Positions 1 to 8,350 are shown, counted from the first letter of the stretch. The stretch is DNA of 34,000 bases from Planctomycetaceae bacterium (GCA_021372555.1 JAJFUI010000124.1:1-34000); one strand, 5' to 3'. Notes: generated by a model from the letters alone, not told the origin. Numbers and translations: made by a program.

Positions 1-1032
1 GAGGCGGATATCCCGCGCTACGTGGATGCCGTTGTCCGCGAGATTACGCGCCGCGGCGCGGAAACTGGCCACCCGATTGCCGATACGATTTTCCTCGGCG
101 GGGGCACGCCCTCGCTTCTCGACGAGGTCCAGGCAACAAGCATCCTGAACGCCGTGGTCGAAGCATTCCCAATTGAACAGGACGCCGAGATCACTTGCGA
201 ATGCAACCCTGGAACGCTCACAATGCCCTTTGCCCGGGCGCTGCGCAAAGCGGGTGTTAACCGGCTGTCCTTGGGCGCGCAGGCGATGCAGACGCGTCTT
301 CTGCGTCTCATCGGCCGTATCCATCATTGGGAGCAAGTGATCGCGTCCGTCGAAATTGCGCGTAAAGCGGGATTTGACAATATCAACCTGGACCTGATGT
401 TTGGTCTTCCGTCGCAAACCGTGGCGGATTGGCGGGAAACGCTGGAGGCCGCGATTGGGATCTCCCCCACGCATCTCTCCTGTTACGGCTTGATCGTCGA
501 GGAGGGCACGCCGATCTGCCGCGACATCGCCGACGGCAGGCTGGCTCTTCCGAACGAGGAAGTCGAACGCGAGATGTACGAACTTGCGCGGCAGACGCTT
601 GCCGGGCACGGCTTCGAGCAGTACGAGATCAGCAATTTCGCCCGCCAGGGCTACGCATGCCGGCACAACATCGGCTGCTGGACTCGCGTACCCTATCTCG
701 GCTTCGGCTGTGCGGCGCACAGCTTCTTCGACGACTGCCGCACGATGAACCCGGGGGCGCTCGATGCCTACCTGGCGGGCGAACCGCCGAAAAGCGAGCC
801 GATCTCCAAAGAAGAAGCTCGATTTGAGAGCCTGATGCTCGGTCTCCGCATGACCAGCGGCGTAAGCGACGAGGAATTCAGCCGGGCGCACGGCATGAGT
901 ATCCGCGAGGCCTTCGGCGAAAAACTTGACAAACCGATCGCCGCCGGCCTGCTCGAATGGCACGAAGGCGTCTTACGACTGACTCGCCTCGGCATGGATC
1001 TGCAAAACAGCGTGCTTGTGGATCTCATGTGA
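1..1032 (+). CDS. hemW: HemW-like radical SAM protein (5' end cut by window)
   Basis: The reading frame is open from the first base, so the gene starts before the window. The [4Fe-4S]-binding CxxxCxxC segment expected near the N-terminus is not visible. What remains matches the HemW / oxygen-independent coproporphyrinogen oxidase-like family: IFLGGGTPSLL, ECNPGT, the NRLSLGAQ segment, NINLDLMFGLPSQT, LSCYGLIVEEGTP, YEISNFA and the HNIGCWTRVPYLGFGCAAHS block, followed by a C-terminal winged-helix-like part. HemW proteins are heme chaperones that deliver heme to respiratory enzymes. True HemN oxidases are longer and differ in the N-terminal cysteine motif, which cannot be checked here. A gap of 113 bases with its own promoter separates it from the next gene. 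Confidence 0.88.
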   Translation, partial: EADIPRYVDAVVREITRRGAETGHPIADTIFLGGGTPSLLDEVQATSILNAVVEAFPIEQDAEITCECNPGTLTMPFARALRKAGVNRLSLGAQAMQTRLLRLIGRIHHWEQVIASVEIARKAGFDNINLDLMFGLPSQTVADWRETLEAAIGISPTHLSCYGLIVEEGTPICRDIADGRLALPNEEVEREMYELARQTLAGHGFEQYEISNFARQGYACRHNIGCWTRVPYLGFGCAAHSFFDDCRTMNPGALDAYLAGEPPKSEPISKEEARFESLMLGLRMTSGVSDEEFSRAHGMSIREAFGEKLDKPIAAGLLEWHEGVLRLTRLGMDLQNSVLVDLM

Positions 1033-1111
1033 CACGAAAGCAAAAGTCGTGCGATACGTTAGAGCAGGCCGTCGCGGCTCACGATGAATTCCGATTGTGC
1101 CCCGTATTGCT

Positions 1112-1139
1112 TTGACTTTGCGCCCCCTGCCGCTATGCT
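1112..1139 (+). promoter_or_regulatory. Predicted sigma70-type promoter of the RNA methyltransferase gene
   Basis: A TTGACT box (1112-1117) and a TATGCT box (1134-1139) are 16 bases apart. The expected transcription start, seven bases after the -10 box, is the A of the ATG at 1146. No Shine-Dalgarno sequence precedes that ATG, so the transcript is probably leaderless. This is by-eye inference. Confidence 0.5.
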
Positions 1140-1145
1140 ATCACA

Positions 1146-2339
1146 ATGGATTTCCAGAAAAAAAGCCGTTTGCTCATTACCTGTGCGCCGAGCCTGTCGC
1201 AGTGGCTGCAGAAAGAAATTGAAACCCTCGGGCACAAGGTGCTGCTCGTCCGCAGGACCGGCATCGAGATAGAAGGCACGCTTGCCGATTCGATGCGACT
1301 CAACCTCTGGCTGCATACAGCGTTCGCCGTGCTGTACAGGCTCGATGAGTTCGAGTGCCGGGATCCCGAATCCCTCTACCGGGCGGCTGCGAGGCTGCCA
1401 TGGGAAAACATCATCCCGGCCGATGAGTACATCTCCATCGTCTCGTACGTTGACAACCCTTCGATCAATAACTCGATGTTCCCCAACCTCAAGCTCAAGG
1501 ATGCCATCGTCGACCGCATCATGAGGAAGGAGCATCGGCGGCCTGACTCCGGGCCGGAGCGGACGAACATCGTCATCAACCTCTACTGGAAAGACGACCG
1601 GGCGTGGCTGTACCTGAACACCTCGGGCAACAAGCTTGCCGATCGCGGATATCGCCGAATCCCGCACAAGGCGCCGATGCAGGAGACGCTGGCTGCGGCA
1701 GTGATGATGGCGACAGGCTACACCGGGCAGATGCCCCTTGTCGCGCCAATGTGCGGCAGCGGCACGCTGGCCATTGAGGGAGCGCTCATTGCCCAGAACC
1801 GCGCGCCTGGCCTGTTGCGATCCAATTACGGCTTCATGCACCTAAAGGGCTTTGACGACGATGCGTGGAGGGCCGTCCGCCGTGAGACGATGAAGGCCGG
1901 GGAAAAGAAGCGGCCCCCTCGTATCATCGCTACCGACATCGACCCGAAGGCGGTCGTGGCGGCAAGGAAGAACGCAGCCACCGCCGGAGTAGACCACCTC
2001 ATCGAGTTCGGCGTCTGTGACTTCGCGGAAACCCCGCTGCCGCCGCCGCCGTTCATGGTCGTGATGAACCCCGAATACGGTAACCGGATGGGAGAGATAT
2101 CACAGCTCGAGAAGGTCTATGAGCGGATTGGCGATTTTTTCAAGCAGAAGTGCCAGGGCCAGACCGGATACGTCTTCACGGGCAACCTCGACCTGGCAAA
2201 GAAGGTCCACCTGACACCCAGCCGGAAAATCCCCTTCTTCAACGCCGACATCGATTGCAGGCTGCTCAAGTACGAGATGTACGCCGGCTCCCGCCGCAAG
2301 CCCCGCAAGCCCGGTCCCGTTGAGACCCAAGGCTCATAG
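1146..2339 (+). CDS. THUMP-domain class I SAM-dependent RNA methyltransferase (RlmL/YpsC-type)
   Basis: This 397-residue protein has the layout of the N-terminal half of RlmL and of YpsC/YcbY-like enzymes, which methylate N2 of guanine in 23S rRNA (G2445 in E. coli). A ferredoxin-like/THUMP region covers roughly residues 1-165. The Rossmann methyltransferase domain follows, with the SAM loop PMCGSGTLAIEGA (Cys203-Gly204 inside it), the acidic strand IIATDIDPKAV, and the catalytic-loop motif at residues 308-312. That motif reads NPEYG where the family normally has NPPYG. The protein ends in a basic Arg/Lys/Pro tail. The length suits a stand-alone enzyme without the RlmK half. The start is supported by a promoter whose predicted transcription start falls on this ATG. 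rRNA substrate identity is inferred from the family. Confidence 0.85.
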   Translation: MDFQKKSRLLITCAPSLSQWLQKEIETLGHKVLLVRRTGIEIEGTLADSMRLNLWLHTAFAVLYRLDEFECRDPESLYRAAARLPWENIIPADEYISIVSYVDNPSINNSMFPNLKLKDAIVDRIMRKEHRRPDSGPERTNIVINLYWKDDRAWLYLNTSGNKLADRGYRRIPHKAPMQETLAAAVMMATGYTGQMPLVAPMCGSGTLAIEGALIAQNRAPGLLRSNYGFMHLKGFDDDAWRAVRRETMKAGEKKRPPRIIATDIDPKAVVAARKNAATAGVDHLIEFGVCDFAETPLPPPPFMVVMNPEYGNRMGEISQLEKVYERIGDFFKQKCQGQTGYVFTGNLDLAKKVHLTPSRKIPFFNADIDCRLLKYEMYAGSRRKPRKPGPVETQGS

Positions 2340-2441
2340 CGGGCGTCGCCGTATCGCCGACAAGTGGCATTGTCGGCGACCGCAATAACGTCGAAGATGG
2401 TTGTTTTCGAGGGCCTGGAAGACGTCCGGGCGTAGCGCGTA

Positions 2442-3710
2442 ATGAAAAGCAGCCCGAAGTCTCTCCCCTCCACGTCTCCCGCCGTCGCAGTTGTTGCCGT
2501 CGATTCGCGCCGCGACCTCCAAATGCGGATCGGCGTCATCGTCGCCGGCTTTTGCACGTTTCTGCCGATTTACGCCACGCAGCCGCTGCTGCCCGAGTTT
2601 CGTCGGATATTTTCCGCCTCGGCCCTTGCGGTCAGTCTCACCGTTAGCGCCGTCACCTTGGCCATCGCGATCTCCTCTCCCTGGATCGGCTCGCTGGCCG
2701 ACGCCGTCGGGCGAAAGCGGGTAATTGTTGCCGCCATCTTGGGACTCTCCGTGCCCACCTGCCTGGCCGCCACCTCGTCGAACCTTTCCCAACTCATTGC
2801 GTGGCGTTTTACGCAAGGGCTGTTTGTCCCGGGCATCATCGCCGTCACTCTGGCGTACATTGCCGAAGAGGCATTGGCCGGCACGGCGGCCTCCGTTACG
2901 GCCGCCTACATCACGGGCACGATTATGGGCGGCATGTCAGGGCGGTTCATCGCGGCCATGATCGCGGAACATTCCGGCTGGCGACAGGCATTCGTGTCGC
3001 TTGGCCTGACCTCCTTGCTGTGCGGGCTTTTGGCGTGGGTGTTGCTGCCCCGGTCACGCCGTTTCGTGCGGCAGCGCAACCTGTTGGCGCCGCTGCGGTC
3101 GATGGTCGCCCATCTGGGAAATCGGCGGCTCTTGGCCACCTACTTCGTCGGCTTCAATGCGTTGTTCACGCTGGTGGGCGTCTTCACCTACGCCAACTTC
3201 TACCTGGCTGGCAAGCCGTTCGGCCTCGGCCTTGTTGCACTGGGCTCGGTCTTTCTCGTCTACGGCCTGGGCGTCGTCGTCACTCCGGCAGCAGGCCGAG
3301 TGATCGACCGCTACGGCTATCGCAGCGGAATGGTGATGGCGCTGACAATCGCCCTGGCCGGCCTGCTGTTGACGCTCATTCCGGTCACCTGGAGCGTGGT
3401 GCTCGGGCTGGCCCTTCTGTCGACGGGCATTTTCATCGCTCAGTCCGGCGCGTCGAGCCACGTGGGCGTGGTGGCCAAGACGGCTCGCTCCTCCGCCGCC
3501 GGGCTGTATGTCTGTTTCTACTATCTCGGCGGCTCGCTCGGCGCCACGCTACTAGGATGGCTCTGGCGGACGCACGGCTGGACCGGCTGCGTCGCGTGCG
3601 TAGCGATGCTTCAAGTCTTTTCCGCCGCGATCGCGCTGCGATGGTTCGCCCCCGCGTCATCGGAGAAGGTCGCCGCCCCAACCGGCCCCGACGCCTGTCC
3701 ACCGGGCTGA
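2442..3710 (+). CDS. MFS transporter, YnfM-like exporter
   Basis: This 422-residue membrane protein is of the major facilitator superfamily. About 12 hydrophobic helices begin near residue 30 (IGVIVAGFCTFLPIYATQPLL). The loop between helices 2 and 3 carries the MFS signature GSLADAVGRKR, and helix 5 has the GGMSGRFIAAMIA pattern seen in the YnfM/arabinose-efflux branch. These are proton-coupled drug or sugar exporters of the inner membrane, and the substrate cannot be told from sequence. The hydrophilic first 25 residues are unusual, so the true start could be the ATG at codon 28 (MRIGVIV). It stands alone, 102 bases after the methyltransferase gene, with no clear ribosome binding site. Confidence 0.85.
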   Translation: MKSSPKSLPSTSPAVAVVAVDSRRDLQMRIGVIVAGFCTFLPIYATQPLLPEFRRIFSASALAVSLTVSAVTLAIAISSPWIGSLADAVGRKRVIVAAILGLSVPTCLAATSSNLSQLIAWRFTQGLFVPGIIAVTLAYIAEEALAGTAASVTAAYITGTIMGGMSGRFIAAMIAEHSGWRQAFVSLGLTSLLCGLLAWVLLPRSRRFVRQRNLLAPLRSMVAHLGNRRLLATYFVGFNALFTLVGVFTYANFYLAGKPFGLGLVALGSVFLVYGLGVVVTPAAGRVIDRYGYRSGMVMALTIALAGLLLTLIPVTWSVVLGLALLSTGIFIAQSGASSHVGVVAKTARSSAAGLYVCFYYLGGSLGATLLGWLWRTHGWTGCVACVAMLQVFSAAIALRWFAPASSEKVAAPTGPDACPPG

Positions 3711-3735
3711 CGTACCGGGGGCTCTCGGTGTGGGT

Positions 3736-3758
3736 GTCAGGTGCGGGGAGTACCTGAC
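3736..3758. repeat. Short inverted repeat of GTCAGGT/ACCTGAC type
   Basis: GTCAGGT (3736-3742) and ACCTGAC (3752-3758) form a 7-bp stem around a 9-base loop, 25 bases after the MFS stop codon. No T-run follows, so it is a weak terminator at best. It looks like a dispersed GGTGTCAGGTAC-type palindromic repeat, a family assignment made from memory. Confidence 0.4.
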
Positions 3759-3759
3759 C

Positions 3760-3969
3760 TACGGATGCTGCGCTGATTCGGTTACGTTGGTTTTGCATCG
3801 CATGATCGCAACTGACATAGCCGGCAGCCATGCGGCGGCTACTGCCGTTGGCAAGCATGGCGAGGACCATGCGGCGTTTATCGTCGTCGAGCGCGCGCGG
3901 TCTTCCGCGCGGGTTGGGCGGCGCGAGAGAGTCGGACCTGGTGGCCCCGCGAAGTGAAGGGATGTCCAG
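3760..3969 (-). pseudogene. Decayed helix-turn-helix protein remnant
   Basis: Reading the minus strand from 3969, an open frame without a convincing start gives a stretch resembling the N-terminal helix-turn-helix of small planctomycete DNA-binding proteins: PRGRPRALDDDKRRMV, then LAMLANGSSRRMAAGYVSC. After DHAMQNQRN the similarity to what such a domain should look like fades and the frame runs antisense into the MFS gene. I read this as a truncated or frameshifted remnant. No partner gene is visible. The match is by recollection of the family, so confidence is low. Confidence 0.3.
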
Positions 3970-4296
3970 TCACGATAGAGGGCGGGGAGGGGGAATTCAA
4001 GGGAAGTGTTTGGGCCAATTGCGCCTGCCCTAACGGCGGCGGAGCAGCAAGCAAAGCGAGAAGTGCCGCGGCGTCTCCTACGCCACCCCCGACCCCGTCT
4101 CGACCGCGGCATCAAAGCCCTCAAGGAGCTGACGCGGCGGGCATAGCTAAACCAGTGCCCTAGCCTGCCCGGCCCAAAAGCCTTGCTTTCCGGGAAACTA
4201 TCGAGACCTGGTCACGTAACCCCACCATTGTCCGCTTGTTATACCGCGCAGGAATGGCTACGATGAGTCAAATTGCAGCGTGGATGGGAGAGATAG
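3970..4296. other. Gene-free stretch before the IetAS unit
   Basis: Only short, unconvincing frames occur here. The one useful signal is GGGAG at 4286-4290, a ribosome binding site six bases before the ATG at 4297. No clear promoter could be picked out for the defence unit. Confidence 0.5.
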
Positions 4297-5277
4297 ATGG
4301 CTCGTTCGGACCTGATCTTGACACTCGTGAAGGCCGGCACCCGCGGAGACAACTCGTTGTTCAGGCGGGCCGCCGAGGCGCTTATCGCGGAAGAGCGCGC
4401 CAAGCAACATCATCTGCTGGCTGAGAAGCTGGCTGACGAGTTGCGGTCCAACGCCAACTCGACGTCCGCCGGTCCACTTGTGCTCGGCGATAGACTCGCG
4501 AATCTTCTCCTCGAGGTTACGCCCCGCCGAACCTTCGACGAACTTTTTCTTCCACCGGTCGTTGGGCAAGCATGTCAAGAGTTGATAGAAGAGCACAACC
4601 GGGCGGACCTGTTGCGGTCCTACAACCTAGAGCCGCGCAGCAGAATTCTTCTTCAGGGGCCACCGGGAAATGGCAAGACGTCGCTTGCGGAGGCCTTGGC
4701 ATCGGCGCTCATGGCTACGTTTCTTGTTGTTCGCTATGAAGGTGTCATAGGTACATACCTCGGGGAGACATCCGTTCGGCTGAAGCGAGTTTTCGAGTTC
4801 GCTAGCACCCGCCGATGTGTGCTGTTCTTTGACGAATTCGACACACTCGGAAAAGAGCGTGGCGATGTTCATGACACGGGTGAGATAAAGCGGGTGGTCA
4901 GCTCCCTGCTGCTTCAAATCGACGCGCTGCCGAGTCACGTGGTTGTGATCACTGCCACCAACCACGCGGAGCTTCTCGATCGGGCGGTGTGGCGGCGATT
5001 TCAATTGCATATGACGTTGCCCAAGCCCGGACGCGATGAGATCACAAAGTGGCTCTGTCACCTTGAAGAGCGTCTGGGCCAACCTATCAGCGCTCGCAGT
5101 GAACTTGTGGACAAACTGCTCGGTGCAAGCTACGCCGACATGGAGATCTTTGCTGACGCAATTAAGCGTCGATATGTGCTGTCGCTACCCGGGGGCAGAT
5201 TGGACGCCATTGCACGCGATTGTTTGCGGCAATGGCAGACCAGACGTCTTGCTTCAAACGGAGATCGATTGCCATGA
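4297..5277 (+). CDS. ietA: AAA+ ATPase of an IetAS-type defence pair
   Basis: This 326-residue AAA+ ATPase has Walker A GPPGNGKT at residues 121-128 and Walker B CVLFFDEFD with Asp179-Glu180. Sensor 1 is VITATNH and the arginine-finger segment is DRAVWRRF. The pore-loop region (RYEGVIGTYLGET) resembles classic AAA unfoldases. The N-terminal 110 residues are helical and probably recognise a partner or substrate. The stop codon overlaps the start of a subtilisin-like protease (ATGA, 5274-5277), so the two are co-translated. An AAA ATPase directly followed by an S8 protease is the IetAS arrangement, first described for plasmid incompatibility in Agrobacterium and later as a predicted and tested anti-phage system. 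A good ribosome binding site (GGGAG) lies six bases before the ATG. The ATPase assignment is firm; the defence role is inferred. Confidence 0.82.
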   Translation: MARSDLILTLVKAGTRGDNSLFRRAAEALIAEERAKQHHLLAEKLADELRSNANSTSAGPLVLGDRLANLLLEVTPRRTFDELFLPPVVGQACQELIEEHNRADLLRSYNLEPRSRILLQGPPGNGKTSLAEALASALMATFLVVRYEGVIGTYLGETSVRLKRVFEFASTRRCVLFFDEFDTLGKERGDVHDTGEIKRVVSSLLLQIDALPSHVVVITATNHAELLDRAVWRRFQLHMTLPKPGRDEITKWLCHLEERLGQPISARSELVDKLLGASYADMEIFADAIKRRYVLSLPGGRLDAIARDCLRQWQTRRLASNGDRLP

Positions 5278-7844
5278 TCGCCGAAAGACCGATTCTGATC
5301 CTTCCCGAACCGGAGAGGACGAAACGGGACGTTGATCTGCAGCATCCAGTTGATGAGACTGTTCATCGCCCACCACGTGACCGTCAGATCGATAGGATCG
5401 GCGTGCATATGGTGCATCTGGAGAATGTTCGTTCACGCGATCAGGCATACCTTCAAACGACGCCTGATGGCGCTATGCCGGAACACGTGCTGGTGCTTGA
5501 GATCATCGGCGACGTCCCGAAGTTCATCAACGCGATCAATCGTACACCCGGGCTTGAATGGCTCGGCGAATTCGAGGAGGAAGACATCCCTCCTGACGAC
5601 GACTTCTACAGGACGACGGCGAGCGGTGGTCCGCTTAATGGCAGGCTCTACCTGATCATGGCCAATCATGCGGCTATCGATCAGCTATTGTCACTTTGGG
5701 ATTGCTACAAAACCGGCAAAAAGTTCCCTTTCGGGCAAACTAAGTGGCGCGACATCTTCGACCGCCTGAAAGACGTCCGGATGTGGGGCGTGCAAGACCG
5801 ACTCAACGAGACCGGTGTCATAGAAGACTGGAGGCACCGCATTGCTAACAAGGAGGAAACGGTCCGCTTTGAGATTGAGCTTTGGTACCGTAGAAATGCA
5901 GGCACTCGGCAGGAGCGAGAAGCGGAAATTGCTGCATTAGTTAACGCGCGCAACGGAAAAGTAATCAGCAGCGCGGTCATCGACGACATCGCCTACCACG
6001 CGATCCTGGCGGAGCTGCCAATCGGCGAAATACAGGGGATCATCGAAAACGCTAACGATCACGGCGATCTCGTCAAGTGCGAAGAAGTCATGTTCTTTCG
6101 CCCCTCCGGCCAATGCGCGGCGACGCTAGCCGAAGGTCAAACCATCCCCGTCGGTGATCGCCCGCCATACCCGATCGCGGGTGGCGAGCCGGTCGTCGCC
6201 TTGCTGGACGGCCTGCCGCTGGAAAACCATCACTTGTTACGGAATCGAATCATTATTGACGACCCGGGCGATTGGCAAGTTGACTATCAAGCACAGCATC
6301 GCCAGCATGGCACCGCGATGGCGTCGCTCATCCTGCACGGCGAACTCGACACGGACGGGGCGGCCGCCACACGGCCCATTTACGCCCGGCCGATTCTTCG
6401 ACCGAATCTAGGCGTGTGGAGTGGCCCTGCGGAGCAAGTTCCCGAAGATGCCCTGCCCGTGGATCTTGTGCATCGAGCGGTGCGACGGATTTTTGAGGGC
6501 GATGGAGTCGAGGCAGCCGCAGCGCCAACTGTCAAGATCGTAAATCTGTCCGTAGGAGACGCGTCGCGACCGTTTGATAATATTCTCAGTCCCTGGGCCC
6601 GCCTTTTGGATTGGTTGGCCTTCCGCTATCAGGTGCTTTTCGTCGTAAGCGCCGGCAACCATGTTGGCCAAGACATCGAACTGGACGTGCTTCGCGACGC
6701 TTTTCGGGGGCTCTCCGCTGAGCAGCGTGAGCGGGCAGTAATCGCATCGCTTGCAGGATCGGTCCGACACCGAAGACTCTTGTCGCCTTCCGAAGCGGTA
6801 AACGTCTTGACCGTCGGTGCGCTGCACAAGGACGCATCCAGTATCGGAGCGACAAGGCTCATTAATCCATACAACGATGACCGTTTGCCCAGCCCGATTA
6901 ACGGACTTGGTTTGGGTTATCGCCGCAGCGTCAAACCTGAGGTGTTAGTCGCTGGCGGCCGTGTGCTGTACGACGAAAAGCTTGGAAATGCGCACCCGCA
7001 CGCCACCTTGGAGCTGAGAAGCACCGCGCAACCACCGGGTCAGCGCGTTGCGACACCAGGAACGAGCGGCGGTCTCGCACAAACCTGCTACCGTTGCGGA
7101 ACTAGCAATGCCGCAGCACTGACTAGCCGACTCGCCGCCCAGTACCATGAGATATTAGAGGATCTTCGCGGCTCCGACTCCGCCAGCACCCTTAGGGAGG
7201 ATTGCATTTCTGCTCTCCTTAAGGCCATGGTGGTCCACGGCGCTGCATGGGACGAAGCGGCGGATGTCTTGGCGGATGTTCTCAGGAACGGGCAGAGCGG
7301 TCGCGGCGTCAAGGACCACGTGGCAAGATTCATGGGATACGGCGGGATCAACGCTTTTCTCTTGGCTGGTTGTACTGCGCAACGTGCGACGCTTCTCGGC
7401 TGCGGAGTGCTCGCTGACGGCGACGGGGACGTCTTCGAGATTCCGCTTCCCCCAAGTCTGAATGCGAAACGGGTCTGGCGTCAGCTAACTATTACTCTTG
7501 CGTGGTTCACACCCATCGAACCAGCAAATCGAAAATATCGAAAAGCCCAACTTTGGTTCGATCCCCCGGCGAGCTCTTTAGCCCTCAGAAGGCAACACGT
7601 CGACTCTCGCACGACAAAGCGTGGCACAGTTCAGCACGAGATTCTTGAAGGAAGAGGGGCCACTGCTTTTGAGGAGGACGGCATTCTCAAGCTAAAGGTA
7701 AGCTGCCGTGCCGACGCAGGCTCATTTAGTGACGCGATCCCTTACGGTATCGCGCTATCGTTGAGAGTTGCCGAGGAAGAGTCTATTCCTATTTATAACG
7801 AAATCCGAGAACGAATCCGCGCGAGGATCCGTCCGGAAGCGTGA
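5274..7844 (+). CDS. ietS: Subtilisin-like (S8) protease of an IetAS-type defence pair
   Basis: The start is taken at the ATG overlapping the ietA stop codon, giving 856 residues; an in-frame ATG at 5220 lies deep inside ietA and is unlikely. The catalytic triad is visible as Asp312 (VVALLDG), His345 (QHGTAMASLI) and Ser611 (CGTSNAAAL), with oxyanion Asn462 (VVSAGNHV). The Ser motif is GTSNAA in place of the common GTSxAxP, as in the subtilisin-like group that accompanies AAA ATPases. Cys605 and Cys608 sit just before the catalytic Ser. About 300 residues precede the protease domain and about 230 mostly beta residues follow it. There is no signal peptide, so it should act in the cytoplasm, presumably activated or fed by the ATPase. 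The trigger and target are unknown. Confidence 0.82.
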   Translation: MIAERPILILPEPERTKRDVDLQHPVDETVHRPPRDRQIDRIGVHMVHLENVRSRDQAYLQTTPDGAMPEHVLVLEIIGDVPKFINAINRTPGLEWLGEFEEEDIPPDDDFYRTTASGGPLNGRLYLIMANHAAIDQLLSLWDCYKTGKKFPFGQTKWRDIFDRLKDVRMWGVQDRLNETGVIEDWRHRIANKEETVRFEIELWYRRNAGTRQEREAEIAALVNARNGKVISSAVIDDIAYHAILAELPIGEIQGIIENANDHGDLVKCEEVMFFRPSGQCAATLAEGQTIPVGDRPPYPIAGGEPVVALLDGLPLENHHLLRNRIIIDDPGDWQVDYQAQHRQHGTAMASLILHGELDTDGAAATRPIYARPILRPNLGVWSGPAEQVPEDALPVDLVHRAVRRIFEGDGVEAAAAPTVKIVNLSVGDASRPFDNILSPWARLLDWLAFRYQVLFVVSAGNHVGQDIELDVLRDAFRGLSAEQRERAVIASLAGSVRHRRLLSPSEAVNVLTVGALHKDASSIGATRLINPYNDDRLPSPINGLGLGYRRSVKPEVLVAGGRVLYDEKLGNAHPHATLELRSTAQPPGQRVATPGTSGGLAQTCYRCGTSNAAALTSRLAAQYHEILEDLRGSDSASTLREDCISALLKAMVVHGAAWDEAADVLADVLRNGQSGRGVKDHVARFMGYGGINAFLLAGCTAQRATLLGCGVLADGDGDVFEIPLPPSLNAKRVWRQLTITLAWFTPIEPANRKYRKAQLWFDPPASSLALRRQHVDSRTTKRGTVQHEILEGRGATAFEEDGILKLKVSCRADAGSFSDAIPYGIALSLRVAEEESIPIYNEIRERIRARIRPEA

Positions 7845-7930
7845 ACTTTCGTCGCCGATTGCGCCAAGGGGGCTTCGTTCGCCGGGGGGTGGCCCGTTGG
7901 GCCGATAAGGGTTGCGCGTTTGATCTTGTC

Positions 7931-7949
7931 CCCAGGGCGTTGCCCTGGG
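7931..7949. repeat. Compact hairpin 1
   Basis: CCCAGGGC and GCCCTGGG form an 8-bp perfect stem with loop GTT. ACGCACCCTACTTAGC follows, a tail shared with the second hairpin. Confidence 0.55.
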
Positions 7950-8041
7950 CACGCACCCTACTTAGCTTTGGCCCGCATTGGGGGCGCGGCGGTAGGACAT
8001 CGGCCCGATCGGCGCTCGTCAGTTTTCCCTTCGCCGCAATT

Positions 8042-8061
8042 GGTGCGTGCGAGCACGCACC
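8042..8061. repeat. Compact hairpin 2
   Basis: GGTGCGTGC and GCACGCACC form a perfect 9-bp palindrome with a two-base centre. The following CCTACGTAGC matches the tail of the first hairpin except for one base. Confidence 0.55.
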
Positions 8062-8175
8062 CTACGTAGCTCTGCCTTCGGCCCGCGAGGCGAGACAAGC
8101 GTCAGGTGAGTTGGACAAAGCCGCGAACCCAAACGGGGTTCCGTACGACGAACGGTATTTGGCGCGGACCTTGTC

Positions 8176-8192
8176 GTGCCGCGACGCGGCAC
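8176..8192. repeat. Compact hairpin 3
   Basis: GTGCCGC and GCGGCAC form a perfect 7-bp stem with loop GAC. Confidence 0.5.
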
Positions 8193-8255
8193 ATGCGAGG
8201 CATTTTGATCGCATCCGCAGGTTGCGCTGCGATCCACCCGCGGCTATTCAAAGGT

Positions 8256-8270
8256 GACCGCTACGCGGTC
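8256..8270. repeat. Compact hairpin 4
   Basis: GACCGC and GCGGTC form a perfect 6-bp stem with loop TAC. Confidence 0.45.
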
Positions 8271-8326
8271 GCAGGGAGGTTGGGGTTTGCGGCGGGACTG
8301 TGCGCCCAGACAGGGGCGAGTGCATG

Positions 8327-8350
8327 GCAGGTTGACAACCTGCACCACAA
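8327..8350. repeat. Compact hairpin 5 with ACCACAA tail
   Basis: GCAGGTT and AACCTGC form a 7-bp stem with loop GAC, followed by ACCACAA. The same plan (7-bp GCAGG... stem, 3-base loop, ACCACAA) recurs at 30680-30703 in front of ftsK, so this is a dispersed repeat family. Confidence 0.6.
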
